Source: DSUN01 sp035527715 (GTDB lineage: Bacteria; Planctomycetota; PUPC01; DSUN01). Taken from it: 61,472 bases of DNA. Below are positions 31,624 to 40,600 of the stretch, piece after piece. The translations under genes were made by a program, and so were the position numbers. The DNA lies in contig DATKZY010000124.1 of NCBI GenBank assembly GCA_035527715.1, positions 1-61,472 of the forward strand, read 5' to 3'. Within the stretch, counting starts at the first letter, position 1. The number at the start of each line of letters is the position of its first letter. The notes beneath the pieces are model-generated. The model saw only the letters and a list, made by a program, of their open reading frames with translations, was not told the origin of the DNA and did not search any database.

Positions 31624-32045
31624 GGGTTGTCCAACTCGTTCAGCTTCAGCGAGGACTCCTTCGGCCGCGCGCCCGAGGTGGCCTTGAGGCCCTTGGGCAC
31701 CGTCCCCTTCTCGGCGTCGCCCTTGGCGTCGGGCATGCCCTTGTCGAGTGCGCCCTTCTCGTGAGCCGTCGCCTTGGCCTGCTCGGCGAGGAACTTCGCG
31801 TGGGCCGCCTTGCGCTTCGCCTCGGCCTCCTCCTCGCGCCTCTCCTTGGCGGTGCGTTTCATCTCGATGCGCGGGTGCCACGAATGGTACTGCCGCATGA
31901 GCCGCATGTAGCCGATGGAGGTGCCGAGGATGGCGACCACGTGGACGGCGACCGACACCAGGAGGACGGCGACGAACGACCGGCTCCTGACGCTCTGCAT
32001 CAGGTCGTCGGGGTTCACGGCTTCCGGCGGGCTGGGTCCAGCCAT
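31620..32045 (-). CDS. TonB-like short membrane-anchored protein
   Basis: This 141-aa protein has one N-terminal helix (residues 24-44, VAVLLVSVAVHVVAILGTS) carrying Ser31-x-x-x-His35, the signature through which TonB contacts ExbB/ExbD. It is followed by a basic/acidic helical stretch (TAKERREEEAEAKRKAAH, predicted coiled coil) and a flexible end. There is no TonB C-terminal beta-domain. It lies five bases after the second ExbD gene and overlaps the DUF4159 gene. It is probably a force-transmitting or regulatory subunit. Confidence 0.72.
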   Translation of the reverse strand: MAGPSPPEAVNPDDLMQSVRSRSFVAVLLVSVAVHVVAILGTSIGYMRLMRQYHSWHPRIEMKRTAKERREEEAEAKRKAAHAKFLAEQAKATAHEKGALDKGMPDAKGDAEKGTVPKGLKATSGARPKESSLKLNELDNP

Positions 32046-32050
32046 AGGGC

Positions 32051-32452
32051 TTATTCCTTCGCTTTCTGGCCGATGAGGGCAAGCTCGGCCCCTGCGCGGC
32101 TGAGGGCAAGGAAGACCGGGCCGAACTTCTCCTGACGGATGTCCTTGTCAATCTTCAGCATCACCGTCTTCTCGCCCAGCTCGGCGATGAGGGCCTTGAC
32201 GCCCTCCTCGAGGACCTCGACGGGGCAGGGCTTGCCCTGGAGCCACAGGTCGCCGTTCTTGTCCAGGGCGACCGAGACCTGGCCCTCCTTCATCGGCTCG
32301 ATCTCGGGCGAGCGGGGCTGGGTGAGCTCGATGTGGCCCTCCTTGATGAAGTTCGACGTGACCATGAAGAAGATGTTGAGCAGGAAGGCGATGTCGGCGA
32401 ACGACGCGGTGGGCACGATGGCCCTCATGCGCTTTCGGCGGCGGACGCTCAT
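32051..32452 (-). CDS. ExbD/TolR-family protein, second copy
   Basis: This 133-aa protein has a single helix (about residues 17-33, SFADIAFLLNIFFMVTS) with the proton-carrying Asp20. A periplasmic domain follows (VSVALDKNGDLWLQGKP, MLKIDKDIRQEKFGPVFLAL), as in ExbD/TolR. The start ATG 32452 overlaps the previous stop (ATGA), which fixes the N-terminus MSVRRRKRMR. Paired ExbD copies after one ExbB are common in PVC bacteria and suggest a heteromeric channel. Confidence 0.88.
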   Translation of the reverse strand: MSVRRRKRMRAIVPTASFADIAFLLNIFFMVTSNFIKEGHIELTQPRSPEIEPMKEGQVSVALDKNGDLWLQGKPCPVEVLEEGVKALIAELGEKTVMLKIDKDIRQEKFGPVFLALSRAGAELALIGQKAKE

Positions 32453-32877
32453 TTCTTCGCCTTCTCTTCCTCTTCGAGGAGGGCCAGGACGCCATCGGCG
32501 CCGTGGATGGCCATGACGACCTCGAAGTAGAGCTCGTAGGGCACGTCGGGCCTCGCGTTGACGATGACGATGCGCTTGCCGGGCGGCTTGGCGCGGAAGT
32601 TCTGGCCGAGCAGCTTGCGGCGCAGGTCGTCGAGCGTCACCCGTTCGCCCTGGGAGCCATAGCGGATGTCCTGGCCGACCAGGGTGATCGTGAGCTGCTT
32701 GTCCTCGCTCTTCGCGGGGTCGGCCGAGGCCGACGGAATGTCCAGCTTGTTCCCCGCCGGCGTGATGAACGTCGTGGTGAGGATGAAGAAGACGATGAGC
32801 AGGAAGGCGATGTCGGCGAACGAGGTCAGCTCGGGCTCGAAGAGCGACTTGGACTTGGCGAGTGGCACGACGCCCAT
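32449..32877 (-). CDS. ExbD/TolR-family protein, first copy
   Basis: This 142-aa protein has an N-terminal basic stretch, one helix (LTSFADIAFLLIVFFILTT) with conserved Asp22, and a periplasmic domain (LTITLVGQDIRYGSQGERVTLD, IVIVNARPDVPYELYFEVV). It starts 3 bp after the ExbB gene. It should form the proton path with the ExbB-like protein and drive the TonB-like proteins encoded downstream. Confidence 0.88.
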   Translation of the reverse strand: MGVVPLAKSKSLFEPELTSFADIAFLLIVFFILTTTFITPAGNKLDIPSASADPAKSEDKQLTITLVGQDIRYGSQGERVTLDDLRRKLLGQNFRAKPPGKRIVIVNARPDVPYELYFEVVMAIHGADGVLALLEEEEKAKK

Positions 32878-32880
32878 CCC

Positions 32881-33537
32881 TCAACTGGGTTGCGGGGGCT
32901 CACTGTCGCCGAGCGCGATGAAGTCCAGCAAGTCCCGCATCGTCTGCTCGATCTCGAGGACGTATCGGTCGGTCTTCCTGGAGAAGACGTTGTAGGCGAC
33001 GACGGCGGGGACGGCGATGAGGAGGCCGGCTCCCGTGGTGGTGAGGGCCTCGGCGATGCCGCCCGCCACGCCGCCGGCGTCGAGTCCCCCCATCTCGGCC
33101 ATCGTGTTGAACGAGGCGATCATGCCGGTGACGGTGCCGGTCATGCCGAGGAGCGGCGCGATGCTGCCGATCATCGAGAGCAGGTTGAGGCGCATCTCGA
33201 GCGGCTCCATCGCGTGGGGAGCGTAGTCCTCCATCGTCTCCTTGACGTTGGTCTCGATCTCGACGACGGCCCGGCCGCGGGCCTTGAGCTTGCGGTAGCG
33301 GTCGAGGCCGGCCAGCAGCACGGCGGCCACGGGGCCGTGGTACTGCCGGCAGACGCTCACCGCCTCGTCAATCTGGCCGTTGTCGAGGCAGCCGGTGATC
33401 TTCGAGCGGAGGCCCACGGTGTCGGCCTCCACGGCCCGGAAGGCGCGCAGGCGGTCGAGAATCACCGCCAGGGCCACCACGGAACAGGCCACGAGGGGGT
33501 ACATGAGCAGCCCCCCGTCGAGGATGTACTCGAGCAT
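32881..33537 (-). CDS. ExbB/TolQ/MotA-family proton-channel protein
   Basis: This 218-aa protein has three helices: about 8-28, 120-140 and 165-185. Family motifs are IGSIAPLLGMTGTVTGMI and ALTTTGAGLLIAVPAVVAYN, which carry the channel threonines. The large cytoplasmic loop lies between helices 1 and 2, as in ExbB. It lies 8 bp after the TPR gene and starts the motor part of the operon. Partners are the two ExbD-like proteins. Confidence 0.9.
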   Translation of the reverse strand: MLEYILDGGLLMYPLVACSVVALAVILDRLRAFRAVEADTVGLRSKITGCLDNGQIDEAVSVCRQYHGPVAAVLLAGLDRYRKLKARGRAVVEIETNVKETMEDYAPHAMEPLEMRLNLLSMIGSIAPLLGMTGTVTGMIASFNTMAEMGGLDAGGVAGGIAEALTTTGAGLLIAVPAVVAYNVFSRKTDRYVLEIEQTMRDLLDFIALGDSEPPQPS

Positions 33538-33545
33538 CGCCTACC

Positions 33546-35801
33546 TCATTCCTCTTTCTTCTCTTCGGCCTTCGGTTCGTCCTTCGGCTCGGGGGCGTCG
33601 CCTCCACCGCCGATCTTCTTCTCGATGATCTCCGCGAACTGGCGGGCCTTGGGTGCCAGCGGCGAGTTCGGATACTCGGCCAGGAGCTGCTCGGCCTTCT
33701 GCTTCGCGCCCGGGAGGTTGCCCACCCGGTAGGCCGCGATCACCCACTTGAGGAGCATGCGGTCCAGGAAGCTGGCGTCGGGGTAGTCCTGGAACACGCG
33801 CTCCATCAGCTCGATGGCGCGCTTGTAGTCCTTGGCGAGGATGTAGTAGTTGGCGATCTGCTCGAGCGCGTCGCCGGCGAAGGGGGAGTCGGGGTAGCTC
33901 TCGGAGCACTTCTTGTAGGCGGTCATCGCCTGGCTGAGATCGGGGTCGCGGCCGCTCTGCTTGGCGTGCTCGTTGGCGACCTTCTCGAGGACCTTGCCGA
34001 TGTGGAACTGGGCCTCGGCCTTGAGGTCGGACTTCGGCAGGCCGATGACGGCGTTGAAGATGCCGATGGCCTCGCCGGGGCTCTCGCTCTCCATCCTGGC
34101 CTGGCCGATCTTCAGGAGCGCGCGGTCCACCAGCGTCGAGTCGGGGAAGAGCTGGGTGAGCGTGCGGCACACGCGGATGGCCTCGCCCAGCTTGTCCTGC
34201 ACCAGCAGGAGGTCCCACTTCACGCTGAAGGATTCCTCGACCAGGGAGCGGTCGAGGCTGGCCTTGGTGCTGGTGCGGATCACCTCCTCCACGCGGTCGA
34301 GGCCCTCCGTGGCCTTCTCCGTGGCCTGCTTCTGGAGGCCGACGTCTTTGAAGATGCTGCCGAGCTTGAGGTAGATCTTCGCCTCGATGAGGTTCTTGCG
34401 GGCCTTCAGGTCCAGCGTGTCCACCTCGCGGTGCTCGATCTTGACGTCCTGGATCTGGCCGATGAGGAGGCGTGCGCTGGCGCGGACCTCGCGCGGCTCG
34501 GTGCCGGCGATGTGGGCCTCGTCGAGGTACTCGACGACGAGCTCGTCGCCCTTCATGGCCGAGAGCTTCGGGTCCCCCTGGTGGACCTCGCTCCTGTCCA
34601 TGGCCACGTGGGGCACCACAGTGCCCACGAAGATGCCGGAGTGCGGCTCCGTCTCGGTGAGCTTGACCTGCACGGTGTCGCGGACGACGGATTCCTCCTG
34701 GCGGCCGAAGTCCAGGCTCGAACGCTCGGCCTCGGGCTCCTTCTCCTGCTTGTATTGGGTGAAGACCTTCACGGTGATCTGGTCCTTCTGGGGCGTGGTG
34801 TCGCGGTCGAGGTCCTTCACGCGGATGAAGGCGTCGCCGTCGCCGAAAATGCCCTGGGTGTACTCGCGGTACGCCCCGTCGGTGAAGCCCACGGACGCGG
34901 TGGAGACCATCTTGATCGTGGCCACCCGCGTCTCGTTGCGCTTGCCGGACTCGGTATTGGCATCCACGGTTTCCACGGCGACGGTATCGCCGCCGGTGAC
35001 CTGGAGCAGGTTGTCGCCGGGCTTGGGGTCGCCGGGCAGGGTGGGGAGCGAGCCGATGTAGAACTCGCCGCTCTGGCCCAGGGTGTCGAGGGGGATCCCC
35101 TCCTTGTCGCCGCTCTTGGTGGTCAGGATGGCCTTGGGCTTGCCGCCGAGGGTCATGAGCACGACCAGGTCGCGGTCGAAGATCTTCACGAACAGCCGCT
35201 GGCCGGCTTCGGCGAGCGTCTCGCCCTCGGCGTTAGTGGGCACGCTGGTGCCGACCTTCTCCAGGGCGTCCACCGCCTTGGACCAGCGCCCGAGCTTGAA
35301 GTGGCACTGGCCGATGTAGTAGAAGGCCTCGTTGGCGTAGACGCTCCAGGGGAACTCGTTGGTGACGCGGCGGAGGGACATGAATGCCTTGTCGAATTCG
35401 TTGAGGTTGTAGTAGCAGATGCCCTCCTGGTAGAGGGCCTCGGCCTGCTGGTCGGGGTCGTCGGAGTCGGCCAGGTGGCGGAACTGCTTGATGGCGAGCT
35501 CGAAGTTCCGCTTGTCCACGTGGTGCTGGCCGAGGACGAGGTAGGCCTTGAAGCGCGCCTTGGAGGCGGGGAACATGCGCGGGACGGACGAGATGAGCTT
35601 GAGGGCGCGCTCCTCCTGCTTCAGCTCCAGGAGCTCGGTGCCGCGCCGGAGCATGTCGGCCGCGCGGTACTCCGTCTTCGCGTTCTCCGCGGGGTCGCCT
35701 TTCGCCTTCGCAGCCGGCTCTCCGGCGAGTGCTGGAGCGGCCAGGAGGAGCGCCGCGATGAGAAGAGCCGCAGTGGAAGCGAGCTGCCTGTTCGTCCTCA
35801 T
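33546..35801 (-). CDS. exported TPR protein with HSGIF-type domain
   Basis: This 751-aa protein starts at ATG 35801, with GGAGG 5 nt upstream; the frame beyond lies in repeat sequence. Residues 1-26 are a signal peptide (ALLIAALLLAAPALAG). Residues about 40-200 and 500-715 carry tetratricopeptide-like helical pairs (AEALYQEGICYYNLNEFDKA, AEAQFHIGKVLEKVANEH). Between them is a beta-rich segment with LTETEPHSGIFVGTVVPH (near residue 387), a module also seen three times in the 2631-aa protein. The C-terminus is a charged Pro/Glu/Lys tail. It is probably a periplasmic scaffold of the motor. Confidence 0.75.
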   Translation of the reverse strand: MRTNRQLASTAALLIAALLLAAPALAGEPAAKAKGDPAENAKTEYRAADMLRRGTELLELKQEERALKLISSVPRMFPASKARFKAYLVLGQHHVDKRNFELAIKQFRHLADSDDPDQQAEALYQEGICYYNLNEFDKAFMSLRRVTNEFPWSVYANEAFYYIGQCHFKLGRWSKAVDALEKVGTSVPTNAEGETLAEAGQRLFVKIFDRDLVVLMTLGGKPKAILTTKSGDKEGIPLDTLGQSGEFYIGSLPTLPGDPKPGDNLLQVTGGDTVAVETVDANTESGKRNETRVATIKMVSTASVGFTDGAYREYTQGIFGDGDAFIRVKDLDRDTTPQKDQITVKVFTQYKQEKEPEAERSSLDFGRQEESVVRDTVQVKLTETEPHSGIFVGTVVPHVAMDRSEVHQGDPKLSAMKGDELVVEYLDEAHIAGTEPREVRASARLLIGQIQDVKIEHREVDTLDLKARKNLIEAKIYLKLGSIFKDVGLQKQATEKATEGLDRVEEVIRTSTKASLDRSLVEESFSVKWDLLLVQDKLGEAIRVCRTLTQLFPDSTLVDRALLKIGQARMESESPGEAIGIFNAVIGLPKSDLKAEAQFHIGKVLEKVANEHAKQSGRDPDLSQAMTAYKKCSESYPDSPFAGDALEQIANYYILAKDYKRAIELMERVFQDYPDASFLDRMLLKWVIAAYRVGNLPGAKQKAEQLLAEYPNSPLAPKARQFAEIIEKKIGGGGDAPEPKDEPKAEEKKEE

Positions 35802-35840
35802 GAGTACCTCCGTGGTATGGAAGCCCAAAACGCCGAACGA

Positions 35841-35949
35841 GAAATGCAGAGTCCAAAATGGAAAATGCAAAATCACCGGGTGTTGGCGTCCTGCCTTCCG
35901 CCAGGGTCATTCGGCCTTTTGCACTTTGCAGTTTTCATTTTGCAGTTCC
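35841..35949. repeat. TGCAAAATG-type micro-repeat, imperfect inverted
   Basis: The left arm (35841-35877) and the complement of the right arm (35913-35949) agree at about 25 of 36 positions. Both are made of AAAATGCA-like units. It fills the gap between the two TPR genes, right up to the stop of the upstream one. Confidence 0.6.
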
Positions 35950-37601
35950 TATTCCTCCTCAAACACCCCGCCGCCCGTGGCCACGCCGTAGCCCTCGAGC
36001 AACTGGTGGGCCTTGGACGCCTCGGGAGATGTCTTGTACGCCTTGAGGATCTTGCGCGCCTGGGCAATGGCCTTCTTGCCCTGGTTCGCCTGGTGGTAGT
36101 AGTGAGCCTTGTGCCAGGCGGCGCGCGCGGCGTCGTCGGGGAACGAGTTCTCGATCTCGGACAGGGTGGTGATCGCGTCGTCGAGCTTGCCCCAGCGGAT
36201 GAAGCACTCCTGGATCGCCCAGAGGGTGCCCGGGGGCTTGTTGATCTCGCGGTAGATCTTGATGGCCGCCTCGTAGTTCGCCAGGCAGTCCTTGTAGACC
36301 CAGGCCTTGCGCTCCTGGGCGGTCGCCGCCCACTGCGGGTTGCCCATCTTCTCGACCTGTTCGAGCTTGGCGATGGCCTCCTTGTACTTGGTCTCGTGGA
36401 CGAGGAGCTCGGCCTCCTTGTAGCCGGCCAGCGGCGGGTCGGCGATGAGGCCGACGACGTAGCGGGCGCGGGCGAGGTCGTTGCCCTCGCGCAGGCGGTC
36501 CACGATCCAGGCGTACTTGCTGTTCGCGTCCTGCTTGTCCTGGACCTTCTTCACGAGGCCCACCAACTCGTCCACCACGGGGTCGCGCTCCTTCTTGTTG
36601 CCGTAGTGGGTCGTGAGGAAGGAGAGGGCGCGGGACAAGTAGTCCCACGTCTGCCCGGCCTTGTCGAACCAGGGCTTCTGGGCCTTGAACCAGGCGAAGC
36701 AGGCCTTGATGGCCTCGGCGCGCTCCTGCTGCTCGAACTGGTTGTAGTGCCCCGTGTGCCCGGGGAAGATGCGGTGGTGGGCCTTGTCCATCACCTGCTG
36801 GGCCATCCACACGCGGTGCTTCGCTTCGTCGTAGTCCTTCGGCTTCGCCTCGCCGGTGGGGATGAGCCAGGCCTCGTAGGCGGCGTAGTCCTTGCTCTTG
36901 ATGTAGCAGGTGATGAGGTTGTCGCGCGCCTGCGACGCCTCCTGGCGGTTCGTCTCGCGGAAGTCCCGGACGACCTGTTTCCAGTACTTCACGGCCTGGT
37001 CGGCCTCCTTGTTTCGCCAGTGGTGCTCGGCGAGGCGGGCCAATGCGCTGCCGGCGAGAGGGTGCTTGGCGTAGGCCTCGGTGGCGAGCATCTCCTTGAG
37101 GCAGGCGATGGCCTGGCGGGTGTCGCCGTTCTCGAGGTGGGCGAGGCCCATGAAGTACTTGGCGGGCGCCGCGTCGCCCACCTCGTCGGCGAAGTAGTCG
37201 AGCACCTCGTGGTAGGTTTTGATCGCCTGGTTCCGCGTCTTGGCCTGGTGCAGGCAGTAGCCGCGCATGAAGAGCACGTAGGCGAGGGCCGGGGAGTCGG
37301 GGAACTGGACCTTGAATTTCTCGAACTCGCTGGCGGCGGCCTGGAAGTTGTTCTCCCGGAGCAGTCTCGCCGCCTTGTCGTACTGGGCGCGCTGGAAGAC
37401 GTCCAGTTGCCGATACCGGGCCACCGGCAAGTCCCATTTCCAGTCGGCGGCCCAGGCCACGGAAAGGAGGGCAACGCAAGAGGCAAAAGGCAAGAGGCAA
37501 AGGGCCGACATTGGAAGTCGAAATGCGGAATTCGGGGCGCGGAATCCAGGTTCCTGCATTCCGCACTCCGCACTCCGCATTCCGCATTCAGGTTTCGTCA
37601 C
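35949..37601 (-). CDS. exported TPR-repeat protein
   Basis: This 550-aa protein is taken from GTG 37601, which overlaps the stop of the giant gene (GTGA) and has AGGAG 5 nt upstream. ATG 37511 (520 aa) lacks a ribosome site. Residues 2-30 are encoded by a GCGGAATGC-type repeat. The hydrophobic signal core (ALCLLPFASCVALLSVAWA) is encoded by an AAGGCAAGAGGC-type repeat. The mature part is helical TPR-like throughout (LRENNFQAAASEFEKFKVQF, AYVLFMRGYCLHQAKTRNQA, ARAAWHKAHYYHQANQGKKA). No enzymatic motif was seen. The likely role is an envelope scaffold. Confidence 0.72.
   Translation of the reverse strand: MTKPECGMRSAECGMQEPGFRAPNSAFRLPMSALCLLPFASCVALLSVAWAADWKWDLPVARYRQLDVFQRAQYDKAARLLRENNFQAAASEFEKFKVQFPDSPALAYVLFMRGYCLHQAKTRNQAIKTYHEVLDYFADEVGDAAPAKYFMGLAHLENGDTRQAIACLKEMLATEAYAKHPLAGSALARLAEHHWRNKEADQAVKYWKQVVRDFRETNRQEASQARDNLITCYIKSKDYAAYEAWLIPTGEAKPKDYDEAKHRVWMAQQVMDKAHHRIFPGHTGHYNQFEQQERAEAIKACFAWFKAQKPWFDKAGQTWDYLSRALSFLTTHYGNKKERDPVVDELVGLVKKVQDKQDANSKYAWIVDRLREGNDLARARYVVGLIADPPLAGYKEAELLVHETKYKEAIAKLEQVEKMGNPQWAATAQERKAWVYKDCLANYEAAIKIYREINKPPGTLWAIQECFIRWGKLDDAITTLSEIENSFPDDAARAAWHKAHYYHQANQGKKAIAQARKILKAYKTSPEASKAHQLLEGYGVATGGGVFEEE
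37468..37590. repeat. two micro-repeats forming the TPR gene's N-terminal codons
   Basis: 37468-37506 is an (A/G)AGGCAA-type repeat, and 37556-37590 is a CATTCCGCACTCCGC-type repeat. Bases 37476-37493 (GCAAGAGGCAAAAGGCAA) recur exactly at 45396-45413, also inside a signal-peptide region. Confidence 0.7.
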
Positions 37602-40600
37602 ATGCGCTCCTCTTCGAACCGGGCGAGCACATCCTCGGTGAGGCGGCCGCGGGCGATCTTGGCCCACTTGCTCTCCGGGTAGTCCCAGGTGAGCTTCTTG
37701 AAGGTCTGGTACGCCTTCTCGTAGTTGCGGTCCTTGAAGTACGAGTCGCCCAGCCAGTACATGGCTTCGGCGCGGACCTCTTTGTCGTCCGTGTACTCGT
37801 CAATGAGCAGGGTGAGGAGTTGGACGGATTCCTTGAAGTCCTCCATCTTCATGTAGCACTGGGCGGAGAGGAAGAGGGCCTTGCAGGCAAGCGGATGCGT
37901 GGGGTTGCGCTGCTGGAACTTGAAGAAGACCTTGCCTGCGACCTTGTAGGCCTTCTGCTTGTAGTAGTAGTTGCCCAGGCGCACCGTGGCGTCGGCCACC
38001 AGCGGGCTGTCGGGGTAGATGTAGGTGACCTTGACGTACTCCTCGCAGGCCTGCTCGTAGTTGCCCATCTTCTCGAGGCAGATGGCCTTCTTGAACTGCG
38101 AGCGGCTGGCGTAGTCGGAGTCGGGCCAGTTGCTGATGATGTTGGCGTAGCGCCCGATGGCTTCCTGGTTGCGGTCGAGCTCCTGGGCGAGGTTGGCGAG
38201 GAGGAACTCGCCCTGGGCGGCGAGGCCCGTGTGCGGGTAGTCGCGCAGGGCCTCCTCGAGGATTTGTTTGCCGCGGGCGATTTCGTCGTTCGCCTTGTCC
38301 GTCTGCGCCAGCTTGCGGTGCTCCTTGGCCATCTCGAAGAGGGCTTCGGCCATGAGGAACCGCGTTTTCACCGCCATCTCGGGGTCCTTGAAGCGCTTGG
38401 TGAAGGTGGCCAGCTCGCAGTCGGAGCCATAGTGCACCTTGCCCTTCACCACCACGTCCACGGGTTCCCCAGAGAGCATCGAGGTGTCGTCACGGTAGGT
38501 GAAGGTCACCTCGTCGCCGAAGCAGACGCTGAGCACCTGGTCGTCGAGCTTGGGCGCGGGGGCCTTGTCGCCGACTTTCTCGCCGAGGAACTCGGGCTTG
38601 AAGCTGCCCGTGAAGGCGCCGGAGTGGGGCAGGGTCTCGGTGAGCTCGAGGGTCAGCTTGTCGCCCGAGCTGGCCGCCACCTGCACGGTCACCTTGTCCT
38701 GCCCGTCGGAGCGGTCGTGGTCGGGGTCCACGACCCGCACGTAGAAGCTCTCGCCGAGGTGGATGGCCTCCTTCTGCGCGGTGTAGGCGATGTCGAGCAG
38801 CTCGAGGCGGCCGTTGGAGAGGAGCCGCACCTTCGTGACCGTGACCTCCTTCGACTCGACGTCCTCGACCCGCAGGTGGACGACGTCGGAGCCGGCGACG
38901 ATGAGGGTGGGGACGCGGTAGTAGTACTGGTCGCGCGTCTCCTCGGTGGGCTGGGTGAACTCCTTGGTGCCGCCGACGACGAGATCGTCGATCTGGTCGC
39001 CGGGGCTGCCGATCTGGAGGCGGATGATGCCGCTGAAGCGGCCCTCGACCAGCCGCTCGTCGGTCAGGATTCGCTCGAGGGACTTGCCTGGCCGCGCGCG
39101 GCGCGGGAACACCGCGTCGGCCTTCGGACGCAGCACCTGGAGGTTGCGGTAGCCCTTGTCGCGAGCCACGGTGGCGATGTCCTTGAGGTACAGGGGCACC
39201 TTGAGCTCGGCGGGCTTGCGGTTGGCCTTCCTGGCGGCGGCGATCTCGGACTCCGCGACCGCGGTGATGTGGAACACACTGCCGGAGTTCAGCGCTACCT
39301 TCGGATAGGTGATCTCGACGAGGAGGGGGGCCTGGACGCTTGCCGTGACCTCGGCGGCGATCTTCTCGGCAGGGGGTTGGGGAGCCGGGGCCGGGGCTTT
39401 CTCGCCCCCGGCGGGTCCTGCCTTGCCGGCTTCGCCCTTCGCGCCGGGCGGGGCCTTCGGGGCTTCGGCCTTGGGGGCCTCCTTGGGGGGTGCGGCCTTC
39501 GGCGCCTCTTTCGGCTGTTCCTTCGGGGCTTCCTTGGGCGCGTCCTTGGGGGGCGGCTCCTCGTAGTCGGGGTGGCGGGCGACGACTTCGTCGCGGTAGA
39601 TCACCATCTCCTCGGCCTTCTTGCCGCGGAGGGCCATGCGGCGGAGCTTGGACTTCGCCTCGTCGCTCTTGTCCTCCACGCTCTGGAGCGTGGTGCGGTA
39701 GACGAAGAGCGCGGGCCTGCTGCGGCCGGCCTCCTCGACCTCGTAGGTGCGCTCGACGGGCACGCCGGGCTTCGTGTTCTCCTTGTCGAGGTAGCTGGCG
39801 GTGATGACGTCGCCGGGGGCGACCTTAAGGGTGTCCTTCTCGGTCTTCGCGCCGATGCGGAGGAGGGCGAGGAAGACGCCGCTGTGGTTGTGGCGTTCGC
39901 CGGTCGTGTCGTTCACCCAGGTTTCCAGCGCGCTGAGGGTGAGCTTCTCGCCACTGGAGCTCTTGACCTCGACCTTCGCGGTGTCGCGCTTGTCGGTGAG
40001 GTCCTCGTCGTAGTCGGTGACCAGGACCATGAGCTGGTCGCCCTCGCGGCAGCGCTTGGCGGGCTGGTACTCCGTCCACCTCTCGTCGCCGCGCTGCTCG
40101 ATCACCTCGTTGGCGAGCAGGATGGTGCCGTTGTAGTAGGAGGAGTTGAGCGTGACGGTGAGGTCGGGCGTGTCCTTGGTGTTGCGCCGCTCGTCGTTGT
40201 AGGTGACCTCGATCTTGTCGCCGGGGGCCACCTCGAGGGTGGCGTTGGTGGTGCCGGTCGTGAAGTCCTCCTTGCCGGGCACCGCCACCTTGTCCTCCGC
40301 GTCCTTGAGGGTGATCTTCTTCACCGTGACGGCTTCGCCCTCGAAGTCGTCGAAGACCCAGGTGAGCTTGCGGAGGCGGATCGGCTCGGCGAAGGTGACG
40401 GAGAACCCTGTGTCGGTGGGCACGATGTCGGCCTTCGGGGTGGCGGCCTCGGCGGCCTCGATGCCGGGGAAGAGCTGGGAGGTGGGGACGACCTCTTTCT
40501 TCTGGCTCTTGCTCGACCACGAGAGGGTCATGGCCGCGTCGCCGGTGGCCTGGAAGTACTCGATCATGATGTCGTACTTCCGGCCGGCCTCGAGGTCGAT

